DNA from: JBGLNJ01 sp041300525
Lineage (GTDB): Bacteria > Chloroflexota > Anaerolineae > Fen-1058
Reading direction: 5' to 3'
NCBI GenBank assembly: GCA_041300525.1
Contig: JBGLNJ010000001.1
Span: 248,001-312,000, forward strand
Length of the DNA stretch: 64,000 nucleotides
This document shows, in pieces, positions 24,507 through 33,703 of the stretch (positions within the stretch are counted from its first letter, which is position 1; each line of letters starts with the position of its first letter). The notes under the pieces are model-generated. The model searched no databases, was not told where the DNA came from, and worked only from the letters and a program-made list of their open reading frames with translations. The translations under genes were made by a program, and so were the position numbers.

Positions 24507-25064
24507 ATGACGGGTACACTCTCTGAGCCGATGAGAAATTCGTTTTTGCTGTGCCTGGCGGTGTGGGCCTGCGTTGCTTGTGTGCCTGTGGTTTCGACGG
24601 TCAGTGTGCCCAGCGCGACGCCGAATACGGCGGTGATGAGTTTCGATCTGGCGAAAGCGCCGCTCGTGGTGGGTTCGGTGTTCACCGCCAATGTTCGATT
24701 AGACCATGTCGCCGGACTGGCTGGCGTCGAATTGCAGGTGGTTTATGATCCGGCCATACTTGAAGCGCAAGATGCCGATCCCGGCAAGGATGGCTTGCAG
24801 GCTGCCTGGGGAACCTTTCTCAAACCGGATTTTGTGGCGCAAAACTTGGCAGAGCCGGCTCAGGGCAAGATTAGTCTGGCCGCCGTCCAGTTGCCTCCGA
24901 GCCGGCCCGTGAGCGGCAGCGGCGTGCTGGCGACGATTACGTTCAAAGCCAGGTCGGCCGGCTCATCGCCGCTGATCTTCAACCTTGTCAATCTATCTAC
25001 GTCAGGCGGGACGCCTATCGAGTGCGTTTTGCGGAACGTCCAAGTGAGAGCGGTCTCCAAGTGA
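24507..25064 (+). CDS. Secreted single-cohesin protein
   Basis: 185 residues; ATG 24507 has GAGGGTGAG upstream, ATG 24531 is an alternative. An N-terminal hydrophobic signal about 9-30 contains Cys residues but no canonical lipobox. The rest (about 45-180) is one cohesin domain: V-A-G-L-A-G-V-E, Y-D-P-A-I-L, G-S-G-V-L-A-T-I. No dockerin, linker or anchor is present. It may be a free cohesin that caps or recruits dockerin proteins. The next gene has a very similar cohesin (shared S/F-L-K-P-D-F-V-A-Q-N), so the two arose by duplication. Confidence 0.83.
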   Translation: MTGTLSEPMRNSFLLCLAVWACVACVPVVSTVSVPSATPNTAVMSFDLAKAPLVVGSVFTANVRLDHVAGLAGVELQVVYDPAILEAQDADPGKDGLQAAWGTFLKPDFVAQNLAEPAQGKISLAAVQLPPSRPVSGSGVLATITFKARSAGSSPLIFNLVNLSTSGGTPIECVLRNVQVRAVSK

Positions 25065-25360
25065 GCGATGGCGGCCCGGCGTTCAACTTGCGGCAATTCT
25101 GTTTTTGTGCGATGATTATGTTCTAAGAGGAAAGGACTAGGAGGCTCCCCATGCCCACAGCACTTGATTTGGATCTTTGGCTGGCCAGCGCTTTTCCAGG
25201 CGGCCGATCTCCTCCGCTGCCGCAAGTTCGGCCTTGCCGCTGCTGACCGGAGACCGTGGCAAAGAAGCGAGAGTGCAGGCAGCCTTTTCGGAAATATGTG
25301 CGTGCTTATGCGCGGTGCGGCGTTTCCCACCAGGCTCACATTGATCTGGAGAAATCAAAA
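25065..25360. other. Intergenic stretch, no gene seen
   Basis: 296 bases between two cohesin genes. Plus-strand frames here are short and show no family similarity; an in-frame upstream extension of the next gene begins at 25256 but has no signal-peptide character. No terminator hairpin or clear promoter stands out. Confidence 0.5.
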
Positions 25361-26317
25361 ATGAAAAACAAGACCTTGAAAGTAATGTTGGCACTCGTCG
25401 TCCTCAGCTTGTCGGTGGGCGTAGCGCCGGTGATGGCGGGTTCGACCGTCGTGCGGACTAGTCCATCTCCGGCCAACGTAGCGGTTGGACAGGTCGTCAC
25501 CGTCAACATCCAGATAGATGACGTGACCGGACTGGCCGGCGCCGAGGTGAATATCTCCTACAACCCGGCTCTCCTCGACGTGCAAGATGCCGACCCCAAC
25601 AAAGCCGGCGTGCAGATTGCGCCGGGATCGTTTCTCAAACCGGATTTTGTCGCACAGAACACCGTGGACACTGCTCAGGGCAGGATCAGCTTTGCCGTCA
25701 CTCAGGTAGCGCCGACCCAGCCCGTGAATGGCAGTGGTGCGCTGGCGACCATTTCGTTCAAAGGCAAGGTTGATGGGACATCGGCGGTCACGTTCAACGT
25801 GGTCAACCTGTCCACTACCAACGGGACTGCGATCAGCCGCGCCGTCCAGAACGGGCAGGTGATAGTCGGCATTGGCGGCCCAACGCCGACGCCGGGACCG
25901 ACGCCGACGCCAGGGCCGACGCCTGGTCCCACGCCGTCGGGCGGAATCTTGGGCTATCACTCTGTGCGCTCTGGCGAGACGCTGATGTGCATCGGGCGAG
26001 CCTATGCGGTCTCGCCGTGGGCTATCGCCAGCCACAATGGACTGGCCTATCCGTACCGGTTGTACGTGGGTCGGCGGTTGTCCATCCCCAATGTGCCGTG
26101 GAAGGTGAGTTACGGACCGGTCTGCGCGCGCCAGTTTGGTGGGGTGACGCCGCCGCCGCCGGGTGGCGTTTGCCGGGTGAACTATGTGGTGCGCTGGGGC
26201 GATACGCTGTATGCCATCGCCTGGCGTTACCGGACGTCGGTGTGGGTCATCGTCGCGGACAACCACTTGCCCAATGCGAATTTGATTTTCGCCGGCCAGG
26301 TGTTGTGCATTCGCTAG
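25361..26317 (+). CDS. Secreted cohesin protein with two LysM-type domains
   Basis: 318 residues from ATG 25361 with GGAGA upstream and a clean signal peptide (about 1-26, ends V-M-A-G). Cohesin about 28-165 (V-T-G-L-A-G-A-E, Y-N-P-A-L-L), a (T-P-G-P) repeat linker about 170-190, then two LysM-like modules about 195-245 and 262-318 (V-R-S-G-E-T-L and V-R-W-G-D-T-L-Y-A-I-A starts). LysM modules bind peptidoglycan or chitin-like glycans, so this protein could fix a cohesin on the cell wall and act as the anchor for dockerin-bearing partners encoded upstream. Confidence 0.87.
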   Translation: MKNKTLKVMLALVVLSLSVGVAPVMAGSTVVRTSPSPANVAVGQVVTVNIQIDDVTGLAGAEVNISYNPALLDVQDADPNKAGVQIAPGSFLKPDFVAQNTVDTAQGRISFAVTQVAPTQPVNGSGALATISFKGKVDGTSAVTFNVVNLSTTNGTAISRAVQNGQVIVGIGGPTPTPGPTPTPGPTPGPTPSGGILGYHSVRSGETLMCIGRAYAVSPWAIASHNGLAYPYRLYVGRRLSIPNVPWKVSYGPVCARQFGGVTPPPPGGVCRVNYVVRWGDTLYAIAWRYRTSVWVIVADNHLPNANLIFAGQVLCIR

Positions 26318-26374
26318 ACGCGGCATCGGCTGAACCCTTGGCTGGATGAGGTGTGGTTTTTGCCTTTGGCGATC

Positions 26375-26406
26375 AGAACCCCGACGGGCTGCTCCGTCGG
26401 GGTTCT
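26375..26406 (+). terminator. Rho-independent terminator
   Basis: AGAACCCCGACGG, loop GCTGCT, CCGTCGGGGTTCT (perfect 13-bp stem) followed by CTTGTTTTT. Closes the LysM-cohesin transcription unit. Confidence 0.88.
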
Positions 26407-26517
26407 CTTGTTTTTCGACGTTGGCCGCCGGGCGGGTCTGGCAAATTCGCCGATTGGGTGTATGATAAAAGACGGTTCGCGCAGTTCTGCCTGGCACGTT
26501 CTGATGTGGAGGACAGG

Positions 26518-27825
26518 ATGACACAACGCACCCAAGCCATTATCGCTCTAGTCGCTGGATTGGCTCTGTTGACTTTTGCGGTCGGGTTGATTTTTTGGAC
26601 CTCGCAGCCGGCGGCCGCGATCTCGGTGCGAACCGAGCCGCTGCTCGAACGATCCGGCGCGGCCGTTATCGTGACGGGAACGCATTTTCCGGCTAACCGT
26701 GAAATCTATATCGGGTTGGCTGATCCCGACGTTCCACCCATGGCCGGCATATCGTTCGCGAGAACGTCGAGTGACCGGGATGGCAAGTTTCAAGCCACGT
26801 TTCCTTTTCCTGCCGATCCCCGTTGGACCGAACTGACCGAGGTGACGGTGTATGCCGGCACGCCGGAAGGCGATGCGGTGGCAACGGCTCGTCTTTCGCT
26901 GGGCAGTCTGGCGCGCCTGTTGACGCCGGCCCCTTTGGGCAGCGCGACACCGTTGCCCGCCGCGTCTCCGACATTGGTCAGGCCGAGCGCGACCGCCACC
27001 GCTTCCGCGCCGCCGCCGCCCACGGCTGTGCCTATTCCTGCGATCAGCTTAAAGCCGTCCACCGGGCGCGTTGGCACGGCGGTCGTGGTGACGGGGCGCG
27101 GCTGGCGCGCCAACGAGACGGTGCTGGTTAGTTTGCTGGGATATGGCGCGCAGTCCACTGTGGATCTGGGCACGGCCGGCACGGATGCGCAGGGCGGCCT
27201 CGCCGCAACCTTCATTTTCCCGGCTAATTGGATAGGCCCCTCTGCGACCATCGTGCTCGTTCACCATCAGGATAACAGCGAACAGGCCATGGCGGTGTTT
27301 CAGGTGGTGGGTCTGGTGACGCCCACCGTGCAAACGCCAACACCGCTCGTGATCACCGGTTGGCTGGGGCAATACCATAGCAACCAGACCTTGTCCGGCG
27401 CTCCGGTGCTGATGCGCAATGACGACAACCTCGATTTTGACTGGGGCAACGGTTCACCTGCGCCGGGCCTGATCCCAGAAGATCACTTTTCCGCGCGATG
27501 GACCCGGACGATGTATTTCCCGCCGGGCCCCTCCGGGTATCGTTTCTGGGCGGCAGCCGATGACGGCGTGCGGATCTGGCTGGACGGCAATCGCCTGATT
27601 GACGAGTGGCACTTGGCCGCCAACACCCCGTACAGCGCCGATGTGCTCAACCTGGTGGAAGGACAGCACACCCTCAAAGTGGAATACTATGAAGAGGCTG
27701 GCCAGGCGAAGGTGCATGTTTGGTGGCAGCCGCTTCCAACACCCACGCCCACTTTCACGACCACTCCTACGCCCACTTCCACGACGACCGTGACGGCGAC
27801 TGGGGTGATTACGCCCACTCAGTAG
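26518..27825 (+). CDS. Membrane-anchored or secreted protein with two Ig-like domains and a PA14 domain
   Basis: 435 residues from ATG 26518 with TGGAGGACAGG; earlier in-frame starts lie in the terminator region. N-terminal signal/anchor helix about 8-30. Two repeats of an IPT-like beta domain (V-I-V-T-G-T-H-F and V-V-V-T-G-R-G-W) at about 38-125 and 178-270, separated by a Ser/Thr/Pro linker. Residues about 285-405 form a PA14 domain (W-L-G-Q-Y, F-S-A-R-W-T, D-D-G-V-R-I-W-L-D-G, V-E-Y-Y-E), usually a glycan-binding module, then a Thr/Pro tail. It ends the secreted-protein cluster. Confidence 0.82.
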   Translation: MTQRTQAIIALVAGLALLTFAVGLIFWTSQPAAAISVRTEPLLERSGAAVIVTGTHFPANREIYIGLADPDVPPMAGISFARTSSDRDGKFQATFPFPADPRWTELTEVTVYAGTPEGDAVATARLSLGSLARLLTPAPLGSATPLPAASPTLVRPSATATASAPPPPTAVPIPAISLKPSTGRVGTAVVVTGRGWRANETVLVSLLGYGAQSTVDLGTAGTDAQGGLAATFIFPANWIGPSATIVLVHHQDNSEQAMAVFQVVGLVTPTVQTPTPLVITGWLGQYHSNQTLSGAPVLMRNDDNLDFDWGNGSPAPGLIPEDHFSARWTRTMYFPPGPSGYRFWAAADDGVRIWLDGNRLIDEWHLAANTPYSADVLNLVEGQHTLKVEYYEEAGQAKVHVWWQPLPTPTPTFTTTPTPTSTTTVTATGVITPTQ

Positions 27826-27830
27826 GCCAC

Positions 27831-27866
27831 AAAAAAAAGCGGGGACCGGACAACCCCGGCCCCCGC
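27831..27866 (-). terminator. Rho-independent terminator of hpf
   Basis: On the minus strand GCGGGGGCCGG, loop, CCGG-T-CCCCGC, then eight T (plus-strand A run 27831-27838). Sits 22 bases after the hpf stop and between convergent genes. Confidence 0.88.
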
Positions 27867-27888
27867 GAAACATTTTGCTTTCCTATGG

Positions 27889-28443
27889 TCAGGCCATTTC
27901 CGGCTGGATCAGGCCATAGTTGCCGTCCTTGCGGCGGTAGAGCACGTTGAGCGCCCCGGCTTCGGCGTTAAAGAATACGTAAAAGTCGTGGCCCAGCAAT
28001 TCCATTTGCTCGATGGCCTCTTCCGGATTGATCGTCACCATTCCGAAACTTTTGGTGCGGACGATGCGTCCGGGCCCGATCTCTTCCGGCTCGAGGGTCA
28101 CCGGCAACTCCTCGCCGCCGATTTCCTCAGCGCCGGCCCGCGAGCGGTCGTGGTGTTTGCCCTTGTAGCGCCCGATCTGCCGATACATCTTGTCCAGCAC
28201 TGCGTCAATCGCCGTGAACATGTCTTGATTGCGCTCCTCCGCGCGCAGGATGGAGCCTTTGCTCCGAATCGTCAGTTGCACTACCTGGCGATCCTCGGCG
28301 CTGCGTGTCTTTTCGACCGAGATGTCCATATGCGCGTCATTGATGGTCGGCAGATAGCGGTCCAGCTTGCCGACCTTTTTCTCAACATAGTCCTGCAACC
28401 GTGGCGTGATTTCAACATTGCGACCTCGAATTGTGACGTCCAT
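27889..28443 (-). CDS. hpf: Long-form ribosome hibernation promoting factor
   Basis: 184 residues from ATG 28443 preceded by AAAGGAGAG; the in-frame extension upstream lacks a ribosome site. N-terminal S30AE domain about 1-100 (V-T-I-R-G-R-N, Y-V-E-K-K, D-R-Y-L-P) and C-terminal dimerisation domain about 125-184 (K-S-F, E-A-I-E-Q-M-E-L-L-G-H-D-F-Y-V-F). Long HPF proteins join 70S ribosomes into 100S dimers in stationary phase. Full length and complete. Confidence 0.95.
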   Translation of the reverse strand: MDVTIRGRNVEITPRLQDYVEKKVGKLDRYLPTINDAHMDISVEKTRSAEDRQVVQLTIRSKGSILRAEERNQDMFTAIDAVLDKMYRQIGRYKGKHHDRSRAGAEEIGGEELPVTLEPEEIGPGRIVRTKSFGMVTINPEEAIEQMELLGHDFYVFFNAEAGALNVLYRRKDGNYGLIQPEMA

Positions 28444-28491
28444 GTTTCTCTCCTTTCGACTGTATAGGATGCGGGCAATCACCCCGCTCCG

Positions 28492-30537
28492 CTAAACCCC
28501 CAGCCGCGGCAGATCCCGCGCCAACACGTCCATCAACTCCGCCATGTCCGCCGTGGTGATCAACGACTGGCTGACTTTACGCATTGTCTCCGCTTGTTGT
28601 TGCGCTTGCAGTGCCCAATACGCGTGCGCCCGCTCGGCCGTCCCGCCGATCAACACCCGAGCCTGCTGCCAGAGATTCTCGGCCTGCAGTAAAGCCGCAG
28701 CGTTGCTCAGGCAGGGAAGCACGTGACGACGCAGCACAGAAAGCGCGCCTTGCCACGCGGCCACATTGCCCTCTGCCGCCATCACCTGGCGCAAGACCTC
28801 ATCCAGCGTTGACAAAAAAGCGCCCGACGATTCTCCTCCTAACTCGGTGGCAAAGGCGCCCAGGAGTTGCTCTGCCCACCCGGAGGCCAGAGCCACAGCG
28901 GGAGTCCCTACCGCTTGCGCCATCTCGGAGAGGATCTCTTCCCGCCGTGCAGCCAGGACGGCCTCGAACGTCTCGCCCGTCGCCGTCACGAACCCCACCG
29001 CCGCCTGTATTATCGCCGGGTCTGGACAGCCGCACGACTGGCGCACCACTAACTTCATCGGTATGCTCAACCGCTCAGGCACTGGCTGGCCCACCATCTG
29101 CGCCAACAGCATCTCGGCCGCCCGTCGCCCCTGTTCATACGCCCCAAATGACACAGTGGTCAGGGGAGGCGTGGTTACCTTGGCTTCTGCCAAATCGTCG
29201 AACCCCACCACCGCCACATCACCCGGCACCCGTATCCCCCGCGCCTGTAACTCTTCTGACGCACCGATAGCGATAATGTCAGTAGCCGCCACCACGGCCT
29301 CAAATTCGGCCTTTCGCTCGTCGAGCAGGAGGCACATCGCCGCGGCTCCCGTCGCTCTACCGGCCTCGACGAATGTGCCGAACGCAACGAGGTCAGGATC
29401 GAGAAAAAGACCGAACTCGGCCAGCGCGTCGGTGTAGGCGCGATACCGTTCCTCCGCCTCCGGGTTACCTTCCGGCCCACGAATGCAGGCGATACGATGG
29501 CAGCCGTGAACTTTGATGAGGTGGCCCACCGCCTCACGCACGCCCTGGTAGTTGTCCACCCACACGCTCGGGATGCCTTCCAGGGGTAGCGCAACGCTGA
29601 CCATAGGAAGGGGACGGTAGCGTTCACAGAAAACCTTGATCTCTTCCGGGCTGATGTGATGGGCCAGCGCGCCCCCCCAGATCACCAGACCTCCTACGTT
29701 CTCCGTGCTTGCCAGGTCGTAGAGCACGTTGGCCTGGGCGTCAAACCCGATGGAGGAGTGTAGCGGTTTTCCTGGCAAGCAGATCAGATTGACGCCTTGT
29801 TCCTGGGCTACGTCGGCCACGCCAGACCACAGCGCATCGTTGTTCGGGTCCCCCGCTCCATAGGTCAATAAACCGATCGTGGGGCGCGTGTTCGGTTGCT
29901 GGCTGGGTCTTGCCATATCTGTCTGAGGCAAAAGCTCGTTCGGGTTGGGGGCGGAGGGGACCGTCCGTGAGACCTCTGCAGAGATTTGGGGTTGGACGGC
30001 TCGGCGCACCCAAGTGGCCGGCAGACGTTCCCGCTCGGCCTCGCCAGGCTTGCGCTCGGTCAGGTCGTGGAGGAGGAGCGCCATGGCGATGGGCTGTTCC
30101 TGCTCGTCGCGGATGGGGAAGCAGGCGAGACTCGTCTTGAGCAGCGAACCATCCTTCCGCCGCAGCATCGCCTCGCCGCGCCACTCCCCGGTCAATGCCG
30201 GGGGCACGCCGGACGGCGTCTCGCCAGCCAGCCGCGCTTTTTCTTCGTCGGGCCACAAGGCGGCGGTGTCCAGGCCCACCATCTCGTTTTGTGCATAGTC
30301 GTAGCCCAAGAGGTCGCAGCAGGCGCGGTTACTAAAAGTCACGCGGCCTGCCAGGTCGCTCAGGAGAATGGCATCGGTGGTGTGTTCCGCCAGGGTGCGC
30401 AGTACAGCCACCGGCTGCACGATGGGCGGGCGGTCTGCCTCGGGCGCGCCGGGACTGGGCGCAGCCTGAAACGAGTCACTCAGGCCGGAGAACAAGTCCT
30501 CCAGTTTTCCGCGAAGCTGGGCGTCCTTATCATCCAT
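28492..30537 (-). CDS. PAS plus LacI-type periplasmic-binding-like regulator, truncated before its output domain
   Basis: 681 residues, start overlapping the parA stop by 8 bases. PAS domain about 45-165 (T-T-D-A-I-L-L-S-D, F-S-N-R-A, R-R-K-D-G-S); linker; a LacI/ribose-binding-like fold about 218-500 (P-T-I-G-L-L, V-W-V-D-N, A-V-V-G-F-D-D); helical region to the end. The protein stops at D-L-P-R-L-G-V. In Chloroflexota relatives that I recall, this segment leads straight into a GAF domain and a kinase or cyclase, so output is probably missing. There is no DNA-binding HTH. Last gene of the signalling operon. Confidence 0.8.
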   Translation of the reverse strand: MDDKDAQLRGKLEDLFSGLSDSFQAAPSPGAPEADRPPIVQPVAVLRTLAEHTTDAILLSDLAGRVTFSNRACCDLLGYDYAQNEMVGLDTAALWPDEEKARLAGETPSGVPPALTGEWRGEAMLRRKDGSLLKTSLACFPIRDEQEQPIAMALLLHDLTERKPGEAERERLPATWVRRAVQPQISAEVSRTVPSAPNPNELLPQTDMARPSQQPNTRPTIGLLTYGAGDPNNDALWSGVADVAQEQGVNLICLPGKPLHSSIGFDAQANVLYDLASTENVGGLVIWGGALAHHISPEEIKVFCERYRPLPMVSVALPLEGIPSVWVDNYQGVREAVGHLIKVHGCHRIACIRGPEGNPEAEERYRAYTDALAEFGLFLDPDLVAFGTFVEAGRATGAAAMCLLLDERKAEFEAVVAATDIIAIGASEELQARGIRVPGDVAVVGFDDLAEAKVTTPPLTTVSFGAYEQGRRAAEMLLAQMVGQPVPERLSIPMKLVVRQSCGCPDPAIIQAAVGFVTATGETFEAVLAARREEILSEMAQAVGTPAVALASGWAEQLLGAFATELGGESSGAFLSTLDEVLRQVMAAEGNVAAWQGALSVLRRHVLPCLSNAAALLQAENLWQQARVLIGGTAERAHAYWALQAQQQAETMRKVSQSLITTADMAELMDVLARDLPRLGV

Positions 30538-31291
30538 GATTCATCAACTCCTGGGCGAGCGCACGGTACTGGAGCGCACTGCGGGTGTTCGGCGCATACA
30601 GCGTGATGGGTTGACCGTAGACGGGGCTTTCTTTCAGCTTGGTATCTACCTCGATGACGGTCTTGAACAGTATATTGGCCAAACCTTGTTGCATCTGCTC
30701 GTAAATGATCCGGCAGATTCTATTGCGCCGATCGTACATCGTCACCAGCGCGCGATAACTGAGCCTGGGGTTGGTTTTGCTGCGCACCAGTTTTGCCAGG
30801 TCTATCACCTGGCGCAGTGCTTGAGCCGCATAATATTCGGGTTGGATCGGGATGATGAGCAGGTCGGCGGCCGTCAGCGCATTGAGTGTGAGGGTGCCCA
30901 TAGAGGGCGGGCAATCCATCAAGACGATGTCATAACGGCCCTGGCCCAGCGCGTCCAGTCCCTGCTTCAAATAGAACTCGTAACCCTGCCGCCCATAGAG
31001 AACCTTGTCCAGGACGGCCAGTCCGTGATTGGCGGGCACAATATCCAGGCCAAAGACGGCGCTCTCCCGGCTGACGCTGGTCAGCGAGGTGTGGCCCAGG
31101 AGCGCCTCATCCACGGTGTGACGCAAGTCGTCGGGTTTGAGTCCTAACGAGAGGGTGAGGGCAGCCTGGGGATCCAGGTCAATCAGCAGAACGAGCTTGC
31201 CCATTTCAGCCAGACAGGCGCCCAGCGATAGGCAAGTGGTCGTCTTGGCAACGCCACCCTTTTGGTTGCTGATGGCAATCGTAGTTGTCAT
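30530..31291 (-). CDS. ParA/Soj-family ATPase
   Basis: 253 residues. Deviant Walker A K-G-G-V-A-K-T-T at 11-18, switch region D-L-D-P-Q at about 39-43 and D-C-P-P at about 125 place it in the ParA/MinD family. No parB or parS is next to it; it sits inside a receiver/kinase operon with ATGA coupling to the kinase-like gene upstream and overlap with the PAS regulator downstream. Such orphan ParA proteins often position large protein assemblies such as chemosensory arrays; that role here is inference. Confidence 0.92.
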   Translation of the reverse strand: MTTTIAISNQKGGVAKTTTCLSLGACLAEMGKLVLLIDLDPQAALTLSLGLKPDDLRHTVDEALLGHTSLTSVSRESAVFGLDIVPANHGLAVLDKVLYGRQGYEFYLKQGLDALGQGRYDIVLMDCPPSMGTLTLNALTAADLLIIPIQPEYYAAQALRQVIDLAKLVRSKTNPRLSYRALVTMYDRRNRICRIIYEQMQQGLANILFKTVIEVDTKLKESPVYGQPITLYAPNTRSALQYRALAQELMNHG

Positions 31292-33678
31292 AGCCCCGAC
31301 TCTTCCTCTGCTCGATCCAGCTCAGGCGGCGCTTCTGGGGAGGTGAAGGTCGGCTGTTCTTGCGTTTCCGACGCCAGTTCGCCGATGGGCAAAATAAACT
31401 CAAAGAGGGTGGAGCTTTCGTGCTGCTCCACTCGCAAGCGCCCGCCGTGCAGTTCCACCAATCGCCGTGAGAGCGCCAGGCTCACGCCGTGGTTGCCTTC
31501 GATGTCGTCTCGCATGATCGGGGCGCGGAGGGTGAACCGCGCCTGGTCGGGTCCGTGCGCCTCCACGCGCAAGGCAATCGTTCCTTCGTGGCTCATCTCG
31601 GCGGCGGTGACGACCAGGTTGCTGAGCACCTGGCGCAAGCGGTTAGCGTCGGCCATGATTGCGGGCGGGGCCGACTCGGCCTGCACGTCCAGGCGCAATT
31701 GCGGATTGACCAAGACTGAACTCAACGTCGTTTGCAGATCGCTCGCCAGGTCAGCCAGGTTGACAGGCGTGCGCTCCATCTCGACCATGCTCACTTCCAG
31801 GTTGGCTAACTCTAAAATGTCGTCGAGCAGCCGCGAAAGCTGCTGGCCGCTGTGCCGGATGGCCGTCAAGTCCTTGGCCTGCGCCTCCGTCACCGGTCCA
31901 TCCAGGCCCTTGAGCATCAATCGAGAAAAACCAATGATCGTATTCAAGTACGTGGCGAGTTGGTGCGACATGCGCGTCAAGAACTGGCCGCGCAGCCGGT
32001 CTATCTCGCGCATTTCGTTAGCCGTTTCGCGCTCCTGGCTATAGGCGCGCGCGTTCTCGATCGCCACACTCAATTGATCGGCCAGGTTTTGCAGCGCTTC
32101 CTGATCCGATGCTCCAAAGCCGGCCGGGTCACGGCTCACCAGGTCCAAAGCGCCGATGGCTTTGGCGCCTCGCGCGAGCGGCAGAACCAGTTGGTAGCAA
32201 ATCTCGGCCTGGCCCTCGCTCCCTGCAAAGCAAGTTGGATCAGGCCGGGTGGCCGTGCGCGCCAGGCACTCTGAGATCGTCCGACTGACGGGATGGATGC
32301 CATCCACGCTCAACTGACGCTCGTGCGGCAGCGCTGCTCGCCCAACGTTTTTCCACAGAACGGCCACCTGACCGGAAACGTCCAACAGGTAGACTCCCAC
32401 ATATTCAAGTTGGAACGCATCGCGTACCAGTTCCGACGCGCGCTTGAGCAGTGTGTCCAGATCGAGAATCGAAGTGGTGATGCGCCCAATTTCAGCGCCG
32501 ATCGAAAGCTGCCAGGCATGGTACTGAATCTGTTCCTTGGCTTGCTGCAGCTCGCGCGTGCGCTCAGCCACTTTTTGTTCCAGCCGGGCATACAGGTCGT
32601 ATAGCTCCGTCGCCATCGTGTTGAAAACGCCGGCCAGGATACCGATCTCGTCGCGGCGCGCAGGCCGGACACGAACCGTCAAATCGCCGCCGGACATGCG
32701 CACGGCCGCTTCGGTCAGCAGGACGATCGGGCGTGTGATCTGGCGAGTGACGACGGCGGCGATGATGGCGGTCAGCAGCGCCACGCCCAGCGCCGCGCCG
32801 ATGAGACCGGCTGCCAGCTCGTCGCTGGCGGCGAACGCTTCGGCCTGGTCCTGTTCTGCGATGAGCGCCATCTCCAGGTCGGCCAGCCAACGGTACACGC
32901 CGATCACCGGAGTGCCCGCCACGTTGCGATACGCGCTGTTCTGGCCCTGCCGAAGCGCATGTATCACGCCTTCGCTCTCACGCGAGAAGCTGGCCGCCAT
33001 GCGGGGCTGGCCTTGCAGGAGCAGCAGTTGCTGTTCTCGATTCACCAGATAGACGACGCCAGTGCGCCCCACGCCGAATACGATGCGCGAGGCCATCGGC
33101 GTGAACGGGGCAAGGCCCACCACGAATCCCAACGGTTGGCCGCTCACGTCGTGCACGGTCGCCGCGAACTCGAATATCGGCATGCCGTCGGACGCGATCC
33201 AAAAGTGTGGAGCGGCTCCCTCCGCCTCGCGGGCGGGGATGCTCCCAACGGGCCGCGTCTCAGCCTGTCTCGTTGTGGCCATAATCCACTGGTCCTCGTC
33301 GCTGCCGGCTACCCAAAAAACTTGCTGAAAAGCCGGGTCGTTCTCCAGAATCGTTTTCAATTGTTCCTGTGCGGCGCTTTGTATTTGCCCGCCGCGCGTG
33401 GAAAGCGCATTGACCATGACGAAATCGGCGGCCCATCTTTCCACACTCGATGCGCGAGCGTGAACCCATTCGCGCAGTTGCGCCTCGCGCAGATCGGCGG
33501 CGGCGGACAGCCGATCTACCGTTCCTCGTTGCCGGTCAGCGTGTACTTGGCTAAATGCCACGTAACCGACCAGGCTGAGCGGCCCGATGGCGAGCAGCAA
33601 AAAGGCGGTCAAGAGCGTGCGTCCCAGGCCACCCCGCATGCCGGTGGTCGGGACGGAGGGGGTGCGCGACGCTGCCAT
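31288..33678 (-). CDS. Membrane sensor protein with HAMP, GAF and a degenerate histidine-kinase core
   Basis: 796 residues from ATG 33678 (an earlier ATG lies inside the preceding gene). TM1 about 21-43, extracellular sensor region about 44-285, TM2 about 290-311, HAMP about 312-365, GAF about 400-545, HisKA about 560-630 and an ATPase-like end about 660-765. The H-box reads S-H572-Q-L-A-T-Y (family norm SHELRTP). In the ATPase part the N-box has N-L-V-V-T where the metal-binding Asn is expected, the D-x-G-x-G G1 box is absent, and G2 reads G-V-S-L-A-L. ATP binding is therefore doubtful; it may be a phosphotransfer or scaffold protein. Stop overlaps the parA start. Confidence 0.85.
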   Translation of the reverse strand: MAASRTPSVPTTGMRGGLGRTLLTAFLLLAIGPLSLVGYVAFSQVHADRQRGTVDRLSAAADLREAQLREWVHARASSVERWAADFVMVNALSTRGGQIQSAAQEQLKTILENDPAFQQVFWVAGSDEDQWIMATTRQAETRPVGSIPAREAEGAAPHFWIASDGMPIFEFAATVHDVSGQPLGFVVGLAPFTPMASRIVFGVGRTGVVYLVNREQQLLLLQGQPRMAASFSRESEGVIHALRQGQNSAYRNVAGTPVIGVYRWLADLEMALIAEQDQAEAFAASDELAAGLIGAALGVALLTAIIAAVVTRQITRPIVLLTEAAVRMSGGDLTVRVRPARRDEIGILAGVFNTMATELYDLYARLEQKVAERTRELQQAKEQIQYHAWQLSIGAEIGRITTSILDLDTLLKRASELVRDAFQLEYVGVYLLDVSGQVAVLWKNVGRAALPHERQLSVDGIHPVSRTISECLARTATRPDPTCFAGSEGQAEICYQLVLPLARGAKAIGALDLVSRDPAGFGASDQEALQNLADQLSVAIENARAYSQERETANEMREIDRLRGQFLTRMSHQLATYLNTIIGFSRLMLKGLDGPVTEAQAKDLTAIRHSGQQLSRLLDDILELANLEVSMVEMERTPVNLADLASDLQTTLSSVLVNPQLRLDVQAESAPPAIMADANRLRQVLSNLVVTAAEMSHEGTIALRVEAHGPDQARFTLRAPIMRDDIEGNHGVSLALSRRLVELHGGRLRVEQHESSTLFEFILPIGELASETQEQPTFTSPEAPPELDRAEEESGL

Positions 33679-33703
33679 GCCTTTCGCCCTATACCCTCGG
33701 CGT

